The notes below the pieces were generated by a model that worked only from the letters and a program-made list of their open reading frames with translations, made no database searches and had not been told where the DNA came from. The translations under genes and the position numbers were made by a program. From NCBI GenBank assembly GCA_031283915.1, contig JAITAY010000126.1, forward strand, positions 1-24,249: a DNA stretch of 24,249 bases, given 5' to 3'. Numbering within the stretch: the first letter of the stretch is position 1; every line of letters begins with the position of its first letter. The stretch is from Tannerella sp. Its GTDB lineage: Bacteria > Bacteroidota > Bacteroidia > Bacteroidales > Tannerellaceae. Positions 15,705 to 22,222 of the stretch are shown piece after piece.

Positions 15705-15872
15705 TATACTGCACGCCGTGTCATTTTATGAATAAAAGAGGTAGTTAGGAGTTGGTAGATAGTAGTTAGTAGGGGGCGGTTGGCCGGAAAGCGGCGTTAG
15801 GGCGGAAAGGTGTAGAAGTGACGGTTGGATCGGACAGCTTCGTCCTGTTACGGAGCTACCAACTACTTGTTT
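15705..15872 (+). repeat. Dispersed intergenic repeat, copy 2 (most complete)
   Basis: From the left: the 26-bp outer motif in inverted orientation (15705-15730, starting TATACTGCAC); four bases; a 17-bp arm AAAGAGGTAGTTAGGAG (15735-15751); a GTAG-rich stretch with GTAGTTAGTAG at 15762-15772; the core with GCGGAAAGGTGTAGAAGTG and TCGGACAGCTTCGTC; and the right arm CTACCAACTACTTGTTT (15856-15872). The two arms are imperfect inverted repeats of each other (about 13 of 17). The right outer motif is not recognisable and the promoter of the next gene lies there instead. No plausible coding frame. Confidence 0.75.
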
Positions 15873-15891
15873 CTACGCAGGCGCAAGATTT

Positions 15892-15921
15892 TTGTGCTTC
15901 GGGAGGAATATACTACTTTTG
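15892..15921 (+). promoter_or_regulatory. Bacteroides-type promoter for the propeller lipoprotein
   Basis: TTG at 15892-15894, 19 bp spacer, then TACTTTTG at 15914-15921. Both elements and the spacing fit the Bacteroides -33/-7 pattern. Transcription should begin near 15928, about 29 nt before the ATG at 15957. It is the best-formed promoter in the window and lies 19 bp beyond repeat copy 2. Confidence 0.75.
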
Positions 15922-15956
15922 TCGCCGCATGAAGATTCATAAAATAAGTAAGAAGG

Positions 15957-16829
15957 ATGAAAAAAGGATATGTTTATTTGATGTTGCTGTTCACGTGCAG
16001 CGCATGTGTGAAGAAAGAGAAATTGCTGATCGGAGGGGCCGGGTGGCCGCAGATTGCCATTCTGGACAAGGCGTCGGGCAAGATTGAGTGGAGTCATCCG
16101 TTGACGCAGGAAGAGGAGTGTAACGATGTGGAAATGACGCCGCAGGGCGAAATACTGTATGCCTATAAGGGCGGCGCCAGGCTGATCACCCGCAAGCACC
16201 AGGTGGTATGGGACTATCGGGTCGGGGAAACGGAGGCGGTCTATACGGCGGCCTGTCCGGAGCCGGGACGTTACCTGCTGGCGGTGGCCGGGACGCCGAT
16301 GCGCATCGTGGAGCTGGACGGGAAGGGGAGGCCGGTCAAGGAGGTGACGTACCGTACCGTGACGCCGGATAAGACCGTTCAATTCCGCCATGTGCTGAAA
16401 ACGCCGCAGCAGACGTATCTGATTCCGCTGATGCACAAGCACAAAATTGTGGAGTTGGATGAAGACGGCAAAGTCCTGCGGAGCATTTACTCCGAAAGCG
16501 AGCCGCTGGCCGTCGCTCTGACGGAGGAGGAGAACTGGCTGGTTGCGAGCGGCGATCCCCCCGGTATCACGGAAATTCAACCGAAGACGCGAAACATCGT
16601 TAAGAAGACCGAAACAAAAGATTTGAGTTACGGCTCGTTACTCTACGTCGGCGAAATCATCCGCTACCCGAACGGAAATACGCTGATCGCCAACTGGGAC
16701 GGCCTCAGCAACGAGAAAACACAGCCCGCGCTCCTGGAGATTGATCCCGACAACAAGGTGGTTTGGCGCTTGCCTTACACGCCGGAAGTGTCGAACATCT
16801 CGACCGTGCATTCGTTCTTTGCACGGTGA
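15957..16829 (+). CDS. Beta-propeller-like (PQQ/NHL-type repeat) lipoprotein
   Basis: This 290-aa protein has a type II signal peptide (MKKGYVYLMLLF, then TCSAC with the likely lipid-anchored Cys at 17), so it is probably membrane-anchored outside the cytoplasm. The mature part repeats blades of about 40 residues with strand motifs such as PQIAILDKASGKIEWSHP, GEILYAYKGGARLITRKHQV, IVELDEDGKVLRSIY and ALLEIDPDNKVVWRLPY, resembling PQQ-like or NHL-type propellers. No catalytic residues are evident, so a binding or scaffold role is possible. An AGAAGG ribosome site precedes the ATG. It stands alone with its own promoter, between repeat copies 2 and 3. Exact propeller class is uncertain. Confidence 0.85.
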   Translation: MKKGYVYLMLLFTCSACVKKEKLLIGGAGWPQIAILDKASGKIEWSHPLTQEEECNDVEMTPQGEILYAYKGGARLITRKHQVVWDYRVGETEAVYTAACPEPGRYLLAVAGTPMRIVELDGKGRPVKEVTYRTVTPDKTVQFRHVLKTPQQTYLIPLMHKHKIVELDEDGKVLRSIYSESEPLAVALTEEENWLVASGDPPGITEIQPKTRNIVKKTETKDLSYGSLLYVGEIIRYPNGNTLIANWDGLSNEKTQPALLEIDPDNKVVWRLPYTPEVSNISTVHSFFAR

Positions 16830-16830
16830 A

Positions 16831-16848
16831 CGGCGGCAGGTTCCGCCG
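16831..16848 (+). terminator. Short GC hairpin after the propeller lipoprotein
   Basis: CGGCGG (16831-16836), loop CAGGTT, CCGCCG (16843-16848), beginning directly after the stop codon. No T tract follows, so it may be a weak terminator or an mRNA end-protecting stem. Confidence 0.35.
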
Positions 16849-16884
16849 ATGCCATTCAAAAATTACGCCGGGACAAAAGACTTC

Positions 16885-16980
16885 AAAGAGGTAGTTAATA
16901 GAGGGCGGGACGGAAAGGGGTGGAAGTGACGTCTACTAACGACCTGTTTCCGGATAAAATCTCCCCGCACGCACAGTATC
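16885..16980 (+). repeat. Dispersed intergenic repeat, copy 3 (short form)
   Basis: The left arm AAAGAGGTAGTTAATAG (16885-16901) and right arm CTACTAACGACCTGTTT (16933-16949) are near-perfect inverted repeats. Between them is GGCGGGACGGAAAGG and GGTGGAAGTGACGT, matching the middle of copy 2 but lacking the GACAGCTTCGTC block. About four bases past the right arm a degenerate outer motif (about 16954-16980) ends in GCACAGTATC. Same orientation as copies 1 and 2. Confidence 0.7.
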
Positions 16981-16993
16981 AACGAGGAATGAT

Positions 16994-17001
16994 TATCTTT
17001 A
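16994..17001 (+). promoter_or_regulatory. Possible -7 box TATCTTTA for the AI-2E family gene
   Basis: TATCTTTA differs from TAnnTTTG only at the last base and is followed by CAG, as at other boxes here. The ATG is 23 bp further on, preceded by a perfect AGGAGG ribosome site at 17015-17020. No -33 element seen. Confidence 0.35.
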
Positions 17002-17024
17002 CAGCCTTTAAAATAGGAGGATAG

Positions 17025-18038
17025 ATGGAAACGACAAAAGAAAAATATTGGAAGTATTCGCTGGTACTGCTGATCCTGTTGCTGGGAGGGCTGATAACAG
17101 TCAAGTTATGGTCGTTTGTGAACGGATTGCTGGGCGCATTCACGCTGTTTGTGCTGGTGCGGCGGCAAATGATTTACCTGACCGAGCGGAAAAGGGTGCA
17201 TAAAGTGGCTGCCGCGGTGCTGATCATGTTCGAAGCCGCCCTGTGCCTGCTCTTGCCCCTCTGTCTGGTGATCTGGGTGCTGCTGGGCAAGGTGCAGGCG
17301 ATTCACATTGATATTCCGGCCTTGACGACGATGGTACAGGATTTCGACACGGCGCTGCGGGAGAAATCGGGCTACAGTATACTGAACATGGAAAACCTGA
17401 CCGCCCTGACGGGCTATCTGACCAAGGGACTGCAATTCATCGTCGGTCAGGCCGGCGAGCTGATCGTGACCACGGTGGTGATGATTTTCCTGCTCTATTT
17501 CATCCTGATCGGGTATCGGGAGATTGAACGCTACATCTATGATCTGCTGCCGTTCAACGAACGAAACAGGCGGAGCATTAGCAAGGAAATCTACCACATG
17601 GTGCGCACGAATGCGATCGGGATCCCCCTGTTAGCCCTGATTCAAGGGTGTGTGGCCTACGTCGGCTATCAGATTTTCGACGTGCCGAGCGCCTTTCTTT
17701 TTGCCGTGCTGACGTGCTTTGCCACCATCATACCGCTGGTGGGCACGGGGCTGGTCTGGGTACCGCTGGTCATCTACCTGCTGGTGGCGGGAAACTGGGG
17801 CGAAGCGGTCGGGCTGACGCTTTATTCGCTGGTGATCCTGATCAATATCGACAACCTCATCCGCTTTCTGCTGCAAAAGCATCTGGCGGATACGCATCCG
17901 CTGATCACCGTGTTCGGCGTGATACTCGGCCTCTCGATATTCGGGTTCTGGGGCGTGATATTCGGCCCGCTGCTGCTGTCGCTGTTTCTTTTGCTGGTGA
18001 ACATGTTCAAACGGGAATATCTGGACGGCAAATCATGA
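17025..18038 (+). CDS. AI-2E family transporter (PerM/YdiK-like membrane protein)
   Basis: This 337-aa inner-membrane protein has the AI-2E/UPF0118 layout. Two or three N-terminal helices (YSLVLLILLLGGLITVKLW, NGLLGAFTLFVLVRRQMIYL, then LIMFEAALCLLLPLCLVIWV) are followed by a soluble stretch (about 95-140) and five further helices. Conserved-looking parts are FLLYFILIGYREIERYIYDL, VGYQIFDVPSAFLFAVLT and LITVFGVILGLSIFGFWGVI near the C-terminus, followed by GPLLLSLFLLL. Members range from quorum-signal exporters to cation/H+ antiporters, so the substrate is not inferred. The start is fixed by AGGAGG five bases upstream. Confidence 0.9.
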   Translation: METTKEKYWKYSLVLLILLLGGLITVKLWSFVNGLLGAFTLFVLVRRQMIYLTERKRVHKVAAAVLIMFEAALCLLLPLCLVIWVLLGKVQAIHIDIPALTTMVQDFDTALREKSGYSILNMENLTALTGYLTKGLQFIVGQAGELIVTTVVMIFLLYFILIGYREIERYIYDLLPFNERNRRSISKEIYHMVRTNAIGIPLLALIQGCVAYVGYQIFDVPSAFLFAVLTCFATIIPLVGTGLVWVPLVIYLLVAGNWGEAVGLTLYSLVILINIDNLIRFLLQKHLADTHPLITVFGVILGLSIFGFWGVIFGPLLLSLFLLLVNMFKREYLDGKS

Positions 18039-18049
18039 GGGGCAGGAGG

Positions 18050-18090
18050 GTCTTTAAGGACTTTAAGGACATTAAAGTCCTTAAGGACAT
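18050..18090 (+). repeat. AAGGAC micro-repeat forming a hairpin
   Basis: Just after the AI-2E family stop the hexamer AAGGAC recurs (18056, 18065 and 18083). AAGGACTTTAA (18056-18066), loop GGACA and TTAAAGTCCTT (18072-18082) form a perfect 11-bp stem. No T tract follows. It may act as a terminator or mRNA stabiliser, or be a simple-sequence repeat. Confidence 0.65.
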
Positions 18091-18260
18091 GAGGGCGGGG
18101 AAACGGAGGACGGCCGAGACCGGCTCAGCCGCCCAAATCCCCGCCGCATCCGTTACAGAATCGCGACCCAGAAATTTTCTATCACAATATGTATCACCCC
18201 AAAAACGCAAATATGCTTTATAACATGTTTTTTTGGCGAGGCTAATCAATAAAAGTAATC

Positions 18261-18268
18261 TACTTTTA
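18261..18268 (+). promoter_or_regulatory. Possible -7 box TACTTTTA for the gal genes
   Basis: TACTTTTA followed by C matches TAnnTTTG in all but the last fixed base, 25 bp before the galM ATG at 18294. A TTTG lies at 18232-18235, but the 25-bp spacing is longer than usual. The rest of the 255-bp gap after the AI-2E gene is otherwise unremarkable apart from the hairpin above. Confidence 0.4.
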
Positions 18269-18293
18269 CGCCAAAATTCAAGAAAGGCTTAGT

Positions 18294-19376
18294 ATGAATA
18301 ATGAACTTACGCTTTCGAGTTTGCGCACGGAGAATTTCCGTAAAACAATAAACGGAAAAGAAACAGCGCTTTATGTATTAAAAAACAAAACCGGTTCCGA
18401 GTTAACTGTTACGAACTACGGTGCAAAGATCGTTTCGCTGACGGTGCCCGACCGGAACGGTAAGTGGACGGACATCGTCACCGGCCACGACTCCATCGAC
18501 GATTACCTGACTTCGGAAGAACCGTATTTCGGCGCCGTTTGCGGCCGCTACGCCAACCGCATCGCCAACGCCCGTTTTACGCTGGACGGCAAACCGTATG
18601 ACCGGCTGGCCGCCAACAATGGCCCGAACAGCCTGCACGGAGGGATCATCGGATTCAACGCCGTTGTATGGGATGTCAAACGGGCGGACGCACGATCGGT
18701 CGAACTGATCTACGTCTCCGGCGACGGTGAAGAAGGGTTTCCCGGCACGCTGGTAACGACCGTTACCTATCGGCTGACGGACGAGGGCGAGGTGGTCATC
18801 ACCTATCATGCGACTACCGACAAGCCGACGGTGCTCAACCTGACGAACCATTCCTACTTCAACCTCTCCGGCGCAGGCGACCCGTTCATCGGCGATCATC
18901 CACTGATCATCAACGCCGATGCGTATCTCCCGACCGACGAAACGTCGATACCGCTTGGAGAGCCGGAGAACGTCGAAGGTACGCCGATGGATTTTCGCAC
19001 GGCGCACGAGGTGGGCGAACGCATCCACGCCGATTTCAAGCCTCTGATCATCGGACGCGGTTATGACCATACATTTATAATAAACAAAAAAACAGCCGGC
19101 GAATTAGCGTTTGCCGCGCGTTGCAGTTCTCCCAAGACGGGCATTGTTGTGGACGTATTCACGACCGAACCGGGTATGCAACTCTATACCGGTAACTGGA
19201 TGACCGGCAACCTGAAAGGAAAAAACGGCCAACGCTATCCGCGGCAGTCGGCGCTTTGCTTCGAAACGCAACACTACCCGGACAGCCCGAACCGACCGGA
19301 CTATCCCGGCGTCGTGCTCCGTCCCGGCGAAGCGTTCGAAAGTCAGACGATCTATCAATTTTCAATTGAATCATGA
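18294..19376 (+). CDS. galM: Aldose 1-epimerase (galactose mutarotase)
   Basis: This enzyme interconverts alpha and beta anomers of galactose or glucose, feeding galactokinase. At 360 aa it is a normal length. The pattern NNGPNSLHGG supplies His115, TNHSYFNL supplies the catalytic acid His186, and LCFETQHYPDSPN supplies the catalytic base Glu324. CGRYANRIANARFTLDG near residues 84-99 is also typical. There is no signal peptide, so it acts in the cytoplasm. It is first of three plus-strand genes with the transporter 36 bp downstream, consistent with one galactose transcript. Codon use looks like that of its neighbours. Confidence 0.96.
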   Translation: MNNELTLSSLRTENFRKTINGKETALYVLKNKTGSELTVTNYGAKIVSLTVPDRNGKWTDIVTGHDSIDDYLTSEEPYFGAVCGRYANRIANARFTLDGKPYDRLAANNGPNSLHGGIIGFNAVVWDVKRADARSVELIYVSGDGEEGFPGTLVTTVTYRLTDEGEVVITYHATTDKPTVLNLTNHSYFNLSGAGDPFIGDHPLIINADAYLPTDETSIPLGEPENVEGTPMDFRTAHEVGERIHADFKPLIIGRGYDHTFIINKKTAGELAFAARCSSPKTGIVVDVFTTEPGMQLYTGNWMTGNLKGKNGQRYPRQSALCFETQHYPDSPNRPDYPGVVLRPGEAFESQTIYQFSIES

Positions 19377-19412
19377 ACCAAATAATATTTTTAATCAAGA
19401 AGTAGAAACAAT

Positions 19413-20696
19413 ATGGAAACAAAAAAGAATTACACGTTACCAATTATTATGATGATCTTCCTGTTCGGAATGATCTCGTTTGTCACCAACCTGGCAGCGC
19501 CCATGGGGGTGGTATTGAAGAATCAGTTCGGCGTAAGCAATGCCATGGGTATGTTGGGCAACCTGGCCAATTTCATTGCATACGCCGTGATGGGTATCCC
19601 CGGCGGCCTGTTATTGCAGAAAGTCGGATACAAGAAAACGGCGCTGGTGGCCATCGCCATCGGCTTTATCGGGGTGGGCATCCAGTATTTATCGGGATCT
19701 TCCTCCAGTTTTGCGGTTTATCTGCTGGGGGCTTTTGTAGCCGGATTTTCGATGTGTCTGCTGAATACGGTGGTCAACCCCATGCTGAACACCCTGGGCG
19801 GTGGCGGCAACAAGGGCAACCAACTGATTCAGGTGGGTGGTTCGTTCAATTCACTCTGCGGAACACTGGTTCCGATACTGGTCGGCGCACTGGTCGGTGA
19901 AGTAACCAAAGCCAACATTACGGATGTCTATCCCGTCATGTATATTGCCCTGGGCATCTTTGCGCTGGTATTTATTGTCTTGAGCATCGTCTCCATACCC
20001 GAACCTAACCAGTCGCGGAATACGGAACCGATAGGCAGTTTGATGAGGGGCGCCCTGTCGTTCCGGCATTTCATTCTGGGCGCCATCGCCATCTTCGTGT
20101 ATGTCGGGGTGGAAGTAGGTACTCCGGGCACGATGAACCTGTTCCTTTGCGATCCCAATGCGGGCGGACTGGATGCAACGACGGCCGGATTTGTGGTCGG
20201 GACTTACTGGTTTCTGATGTTGATCGGGCGTCTGGTAGGAGCCTCCATCGGAGGGAAAGTATCCAGCAAGCTCATGCTCTCCGCTGTTTCGCTGGTGGGC
20301 TTGATCCTGGTTGTCAGCGCCATCGTCTCTCCCGTTTCACTGAAAGTATCCTTACCCGTATTTCAGACCGGCGCCACCGGCAATCTTTCCTTTGGCGTCA
20401 CCGAAGTACCTATCAGCGCCATGTTCCTGGTGCTTATCGGGATTTGTACATCCGTGATGTGGGGCGGCATTTTCAATCTGGCCGTGGAAGGTCTGGGCAA
20501 ATATTTGGCAGCCGCTTCCGGCATCTTCATGGTGCTGGTCTGCGGCGGGGGTATTCTTCCTTTTGTACAGAACTGGGTGGCAGACCTCACCGGCTACATG
20601 ACCAGTTACTGGGTCATTTTCGCAGGTCTGGCCTATCTCCTGTACTATGCTTTGAGCGGCAGCAAAAATGTAAACAAGGACATTTCAGTAGACTGA
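19413..20696 (+). CDS. Glucose/galactose MFS transporter (FucP family)
   Basis: This 427-aa inner-membrane symporter has about twelve hydrophobic helices. The N-terminal helix IIMMIFLFGMISFVTNLAAP and the sequence SFVAGFSMCLLNTVVNP with MLNTLGGGGNKGNQLIQ are like FucP/GluP-type sugar:H+ symporters. The second half repeats the fold, with VGTYWFLMLIGRLVGASIGG as the repeat of the helix 2-3 loop region. Its place between galM and galK points to galactose and/or glucose as substrate. A strong hairpin follows its stop codon before galK. Confidence 0.93.
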   Translation: METKKNYTLPIIMMIFLFGMISFVTNLAAPMGVVLKNQFGVSNAMGMLGNLANFIAYAVMGIPGGLLLQKVGYKKTALVAIAIGFIGVGIQYLSGSSSSFAVYLLGAFVAGFSMCLLNTVVNPMLNTLGGGGNKGNQLIQVGGSFNSLCGTLVPILVGALVGEVTKANITDVYPVMYIALGIFALVFIVLSIVSIPEPNQSRNTEPIGSLMRGALSFRHFILGAIAIFVYVGVEVGTPGTMNLFLCDPNAGGLDATTAGFVVGTYWFLMLIGRLVGASIGGKVSSKLMLSAVSLVGLILVVSAIVSPVSLKVSLPVFQTGATGNLSFGVTEVPISAMFLVLIGICTSVMWGGIFNLAVEGLGKYLAAASGIFMVLVCGGGILPFVQNWVADLTGYMTSYWVIFAGLAYLLYYALSGSKNVNKDISVD

Positions 20697-20700
20697 ATCC

Positions 20701-20734
20701 GGAAGCCCTTTTCTCTCGTGAGAAAGGGGCTTCC
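20701..20734 (+). promoter_or_regulatory. Strong hairpin between the transporter gene and galK
   Basis: GGAAGCCCTTTTCTC (20701-20715), loop TCGT, GAGAAAGGGGCTTCC (20720-20734): a 15-bp stem, complete if one G-U pair is allowed. It begins 4 bp after the transporter stop and ends 24 bp before the galK start. The bases after it are TCTTAATATAAT, without a strong T run. It may be a partial terminator, setting less galK than transporter mRNA, or a processing/stability stem. Confidence 0.8.
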
Positions 20735-20758
20735 TCTTAATATAATCAATTCAAAACT

Positions 20759-21898
20759 ATGGATATAGAATATGTAAGAAGTCGTTTTATCAAGCATTTT
20801 GATGGAAGTACCGGGACGATCTACGCCTCGCCCGGACGTATTAACCTGATCGGTGAACATACGGATTATAACGGCGGATTTGTCTTTCCCGGCGCGATCG
20901 ACAAAGGCATCATGGCCGAAATCAAACCGAACGGAAAAAAGAAAGTGCGTGTCTACTCCATCGACATGAAGGATTACGTGGAGTTTGGCCTGAACGAGGA
21001 AGACGCACCGCGTACCAGTTGGGCGAGATACCTTTTCGGCGTTTGCCGGGAAATCATCAAGCGGGGCGGCGAGGTGGAGGGATTCAACACCGCCTTTGCG
21101 GGCGATGTGCCGTTGGGCGCGGGCATGTCGTCGTCAGCCGCGCTGGAGAGCACGTATGCCTTTGCGCTCAACGACCTGTATAACCTGGGCATCGACAAGT
21201 TCGAACTCGCCCGGATCGGTCAGGCTACCGAACACAACTATTGCGGCGTGAAATGCGGCATCATGGATCAGTTTGCTTCCATTTTCGGAAAACAGGGTAA
21301 CCTTATCCGGCTGGACTGCCGTTCGCTGGAATACGCCTACTTCCCCTTCAACCCGCAGGGTTACAAGCTGGTGTTGCTGGATACGGCCGTCAAGCATGAA
21401 CTGGCGTCGTCGGCCTACAATGAGCGTCGCGCCTCGTGTGAGCGTGTGGCTCACAAGCTGAATGCGGAATTTCTGCGCGACGTCACGCTCGAACAGTTGG
21501 AAAGTGTCCGGAACGAAATCAACGAAAACGATTACAAACGCGCCGAATACGTGATCGGCGAGAAACAGCGCGTATTGGATGTTTGCGATGCGCTGGTGAA
21601 GGACGATTACGAGACCGTCGGCCGGAAAATGTATGAAACGCACCGGGGCATGAGTAAGCTCTACGAAGTCAGTTGCGAAGAACTGGATTTCCTGAACGAT
21701 CTGGCCGAAGAATGTGGCGTGACCGGTTCGCGCGTGATGGGCGGCGGCTTCGGCGGATGTACCATCAACCTGGTGAAAGACGAACTGTACGACGCCTTTA
21801 TCCTCAAGGCCAGGGAAGCGTATAGGGAGAAATTTAACCGTTCACCGAAAGTCTACGACGTCGTCATCAGCGACGGCTCGCGAAAGGTGAGCGACTAA
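20759..21898 (+). CDS. galK: Galactokinase
   Basis: This cytoplasmic GHMP-family kinase phosphorylates galactose at C1. At 379 aa it is typical. The signature SPGRINLIGEHTDYNGG (24-40) binds galactose and includes Arg27. The phosphate loop PLGAGMSSSAAL is at 118-129. The catalytic Asp is in KCGIMDQFAS (Asp170). The third GHMP motif is MGGGFGGCTINLV near 325-337. All key residues are present. It closes the galM-transporter-galK cluster. No galT or galE is present in the window. Confidence 0.97.
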   Translation: MDIEYVRSRFIKHFDGSTGTIYASPGRINLIGEHTDYNGGFVFPGAIDKGIMAEIKPNGKKKVRVYSIDMKDYVEFGLNEEDAPRTSWARYLFGVCREIIKRGGEVEGFNTAFAGDVPLGAGMSSSAALESTYAFALNDLYNLGIDKFELARIGQATEHNYCGVKCGIMDQFASIFGKQGNLIRLDCRSLEYAYFPFNPQGYKLVLLDTAVKHELASSAYNERRASCERVAHKLNAEFLRDVTLEQLESVRNEINENDYKRAEYVIGEKQRVLDVCDALVKDDYETVGRKMYETHRGMSKLYEVSCEELDFLNDLAEECGVTGSRVMGGGFGGCTINLVKDELYDAFILKAREAYREKFNRSPKVYDVVISDGSRKVSD

Positions 21899-21940
21899 TG
21901 AGATAACTACAATTTGTTTTTGCCATTTGTGACTTTGTTG

Positions 21941-21987
21941 ACGTGAGACCGATGTAACAGGAGTATTTCCGTTACATCGGCTCACGT
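21941..21987. terminator. Long imperfect palindrome downstream of galK
   Basis: ACGTGAGACCGATGTAAC (21941-21958) pairs with GTTACATCGGCTCACGT (21971-21987) with a single one-base bulge; the loop AGGAGTATTTCC can extend the stem by GGA/TCC. It lies 42 bp after the galK stop. It lacks a T tract, so bidirectional termination is inferred from strength and place; a dyad operator is the alternative. Confidence 0.6.
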
Positions 21988-22084
21988 TAGTTGTTTCATG
22001 ACCTCTGTACTGAAAAAGGAAACACGGTCATGGAGTGACATCAGCCGGTTTTCCATGCAGCTTCCGATGCAGGAAGAATAATAT

Positions 22085-22110
22085 CTCAAAATAATATCGT
22101 GTGCAGTATA
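22085..22110 (+). repeat. Solo outer motif of the dispersed repeat
   Basis: These 26 bases end in GTGCAGTATA and match the outer motif of copy 1 (103-128) at about 21 or 22 of 26 positions, and that of copy 2 on the other strand. Neither the 17-bp arm nor the core is present here. It lies upstream of the rbsK promoter box. Confidence 0.65.
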
Positions 22111-22152
22111 TCATTTATCATTGTTTGATATGGAGAACGCAAATAAACTTCG

Positions 22153-22160
22153 TATATTTG
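22153..22160 (+). promoter_or_regulatory. -7 box TATATTTG for rbsK
   Basis: TATATTTG followed by C is an exact TAnnTTTG match, 62 bp before the rbsK ATG. A TTTG lies at 22124-22127, but the spacing of 25 bp is longer than usual. Confidence 0.55.
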
Positions 22161-22222
22161 CCCGGGAAAACATAAACGATTCGGAGAAATTTTGATTTAT
22201 ATAATTCTAACGAGCAGAATAC

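Larger units (their letters stand above)
21899..22222. other. Intergenic region between galK and rbsK
   Basis: These 324 bases contain, in order: a large near-perfect hairpin (21941-21987), an inverted repeat CATGACC/GGTCATG (21998-22003 with 22026-22032), a small stem CTTCC/GGAAG around 22068-22083, the solo repeat motif at 22085-22110 and a -7 box at 22153. No open frame of interest on either strand. Confidence 0.7.

Noticed and set aside
15873..16580. Minus-strand open frame of 235 codons opposite the propeller lipoprotein
   Set aside because: The plus strand has a signal peptide, ribosome site and a good promoter; the reverse frame is His/Gln/Arg-rich without a domain.
17648..18223. Plus-strand 191-codon frame overlapping the end of the AI-2E family gene
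   Set aside because: It is a frame-shifted reading of the transporter gene that runs on into the AAGGAC repeat; no start signal or domain.
18232..18268. Complete -33/-7 promoter for galM (TTTG with TACTTTTA)
   Set aside because: The 25-bp spacing is longer than the roughly 19-21 bp expected; only the -7-like box is kept, at low confidence.
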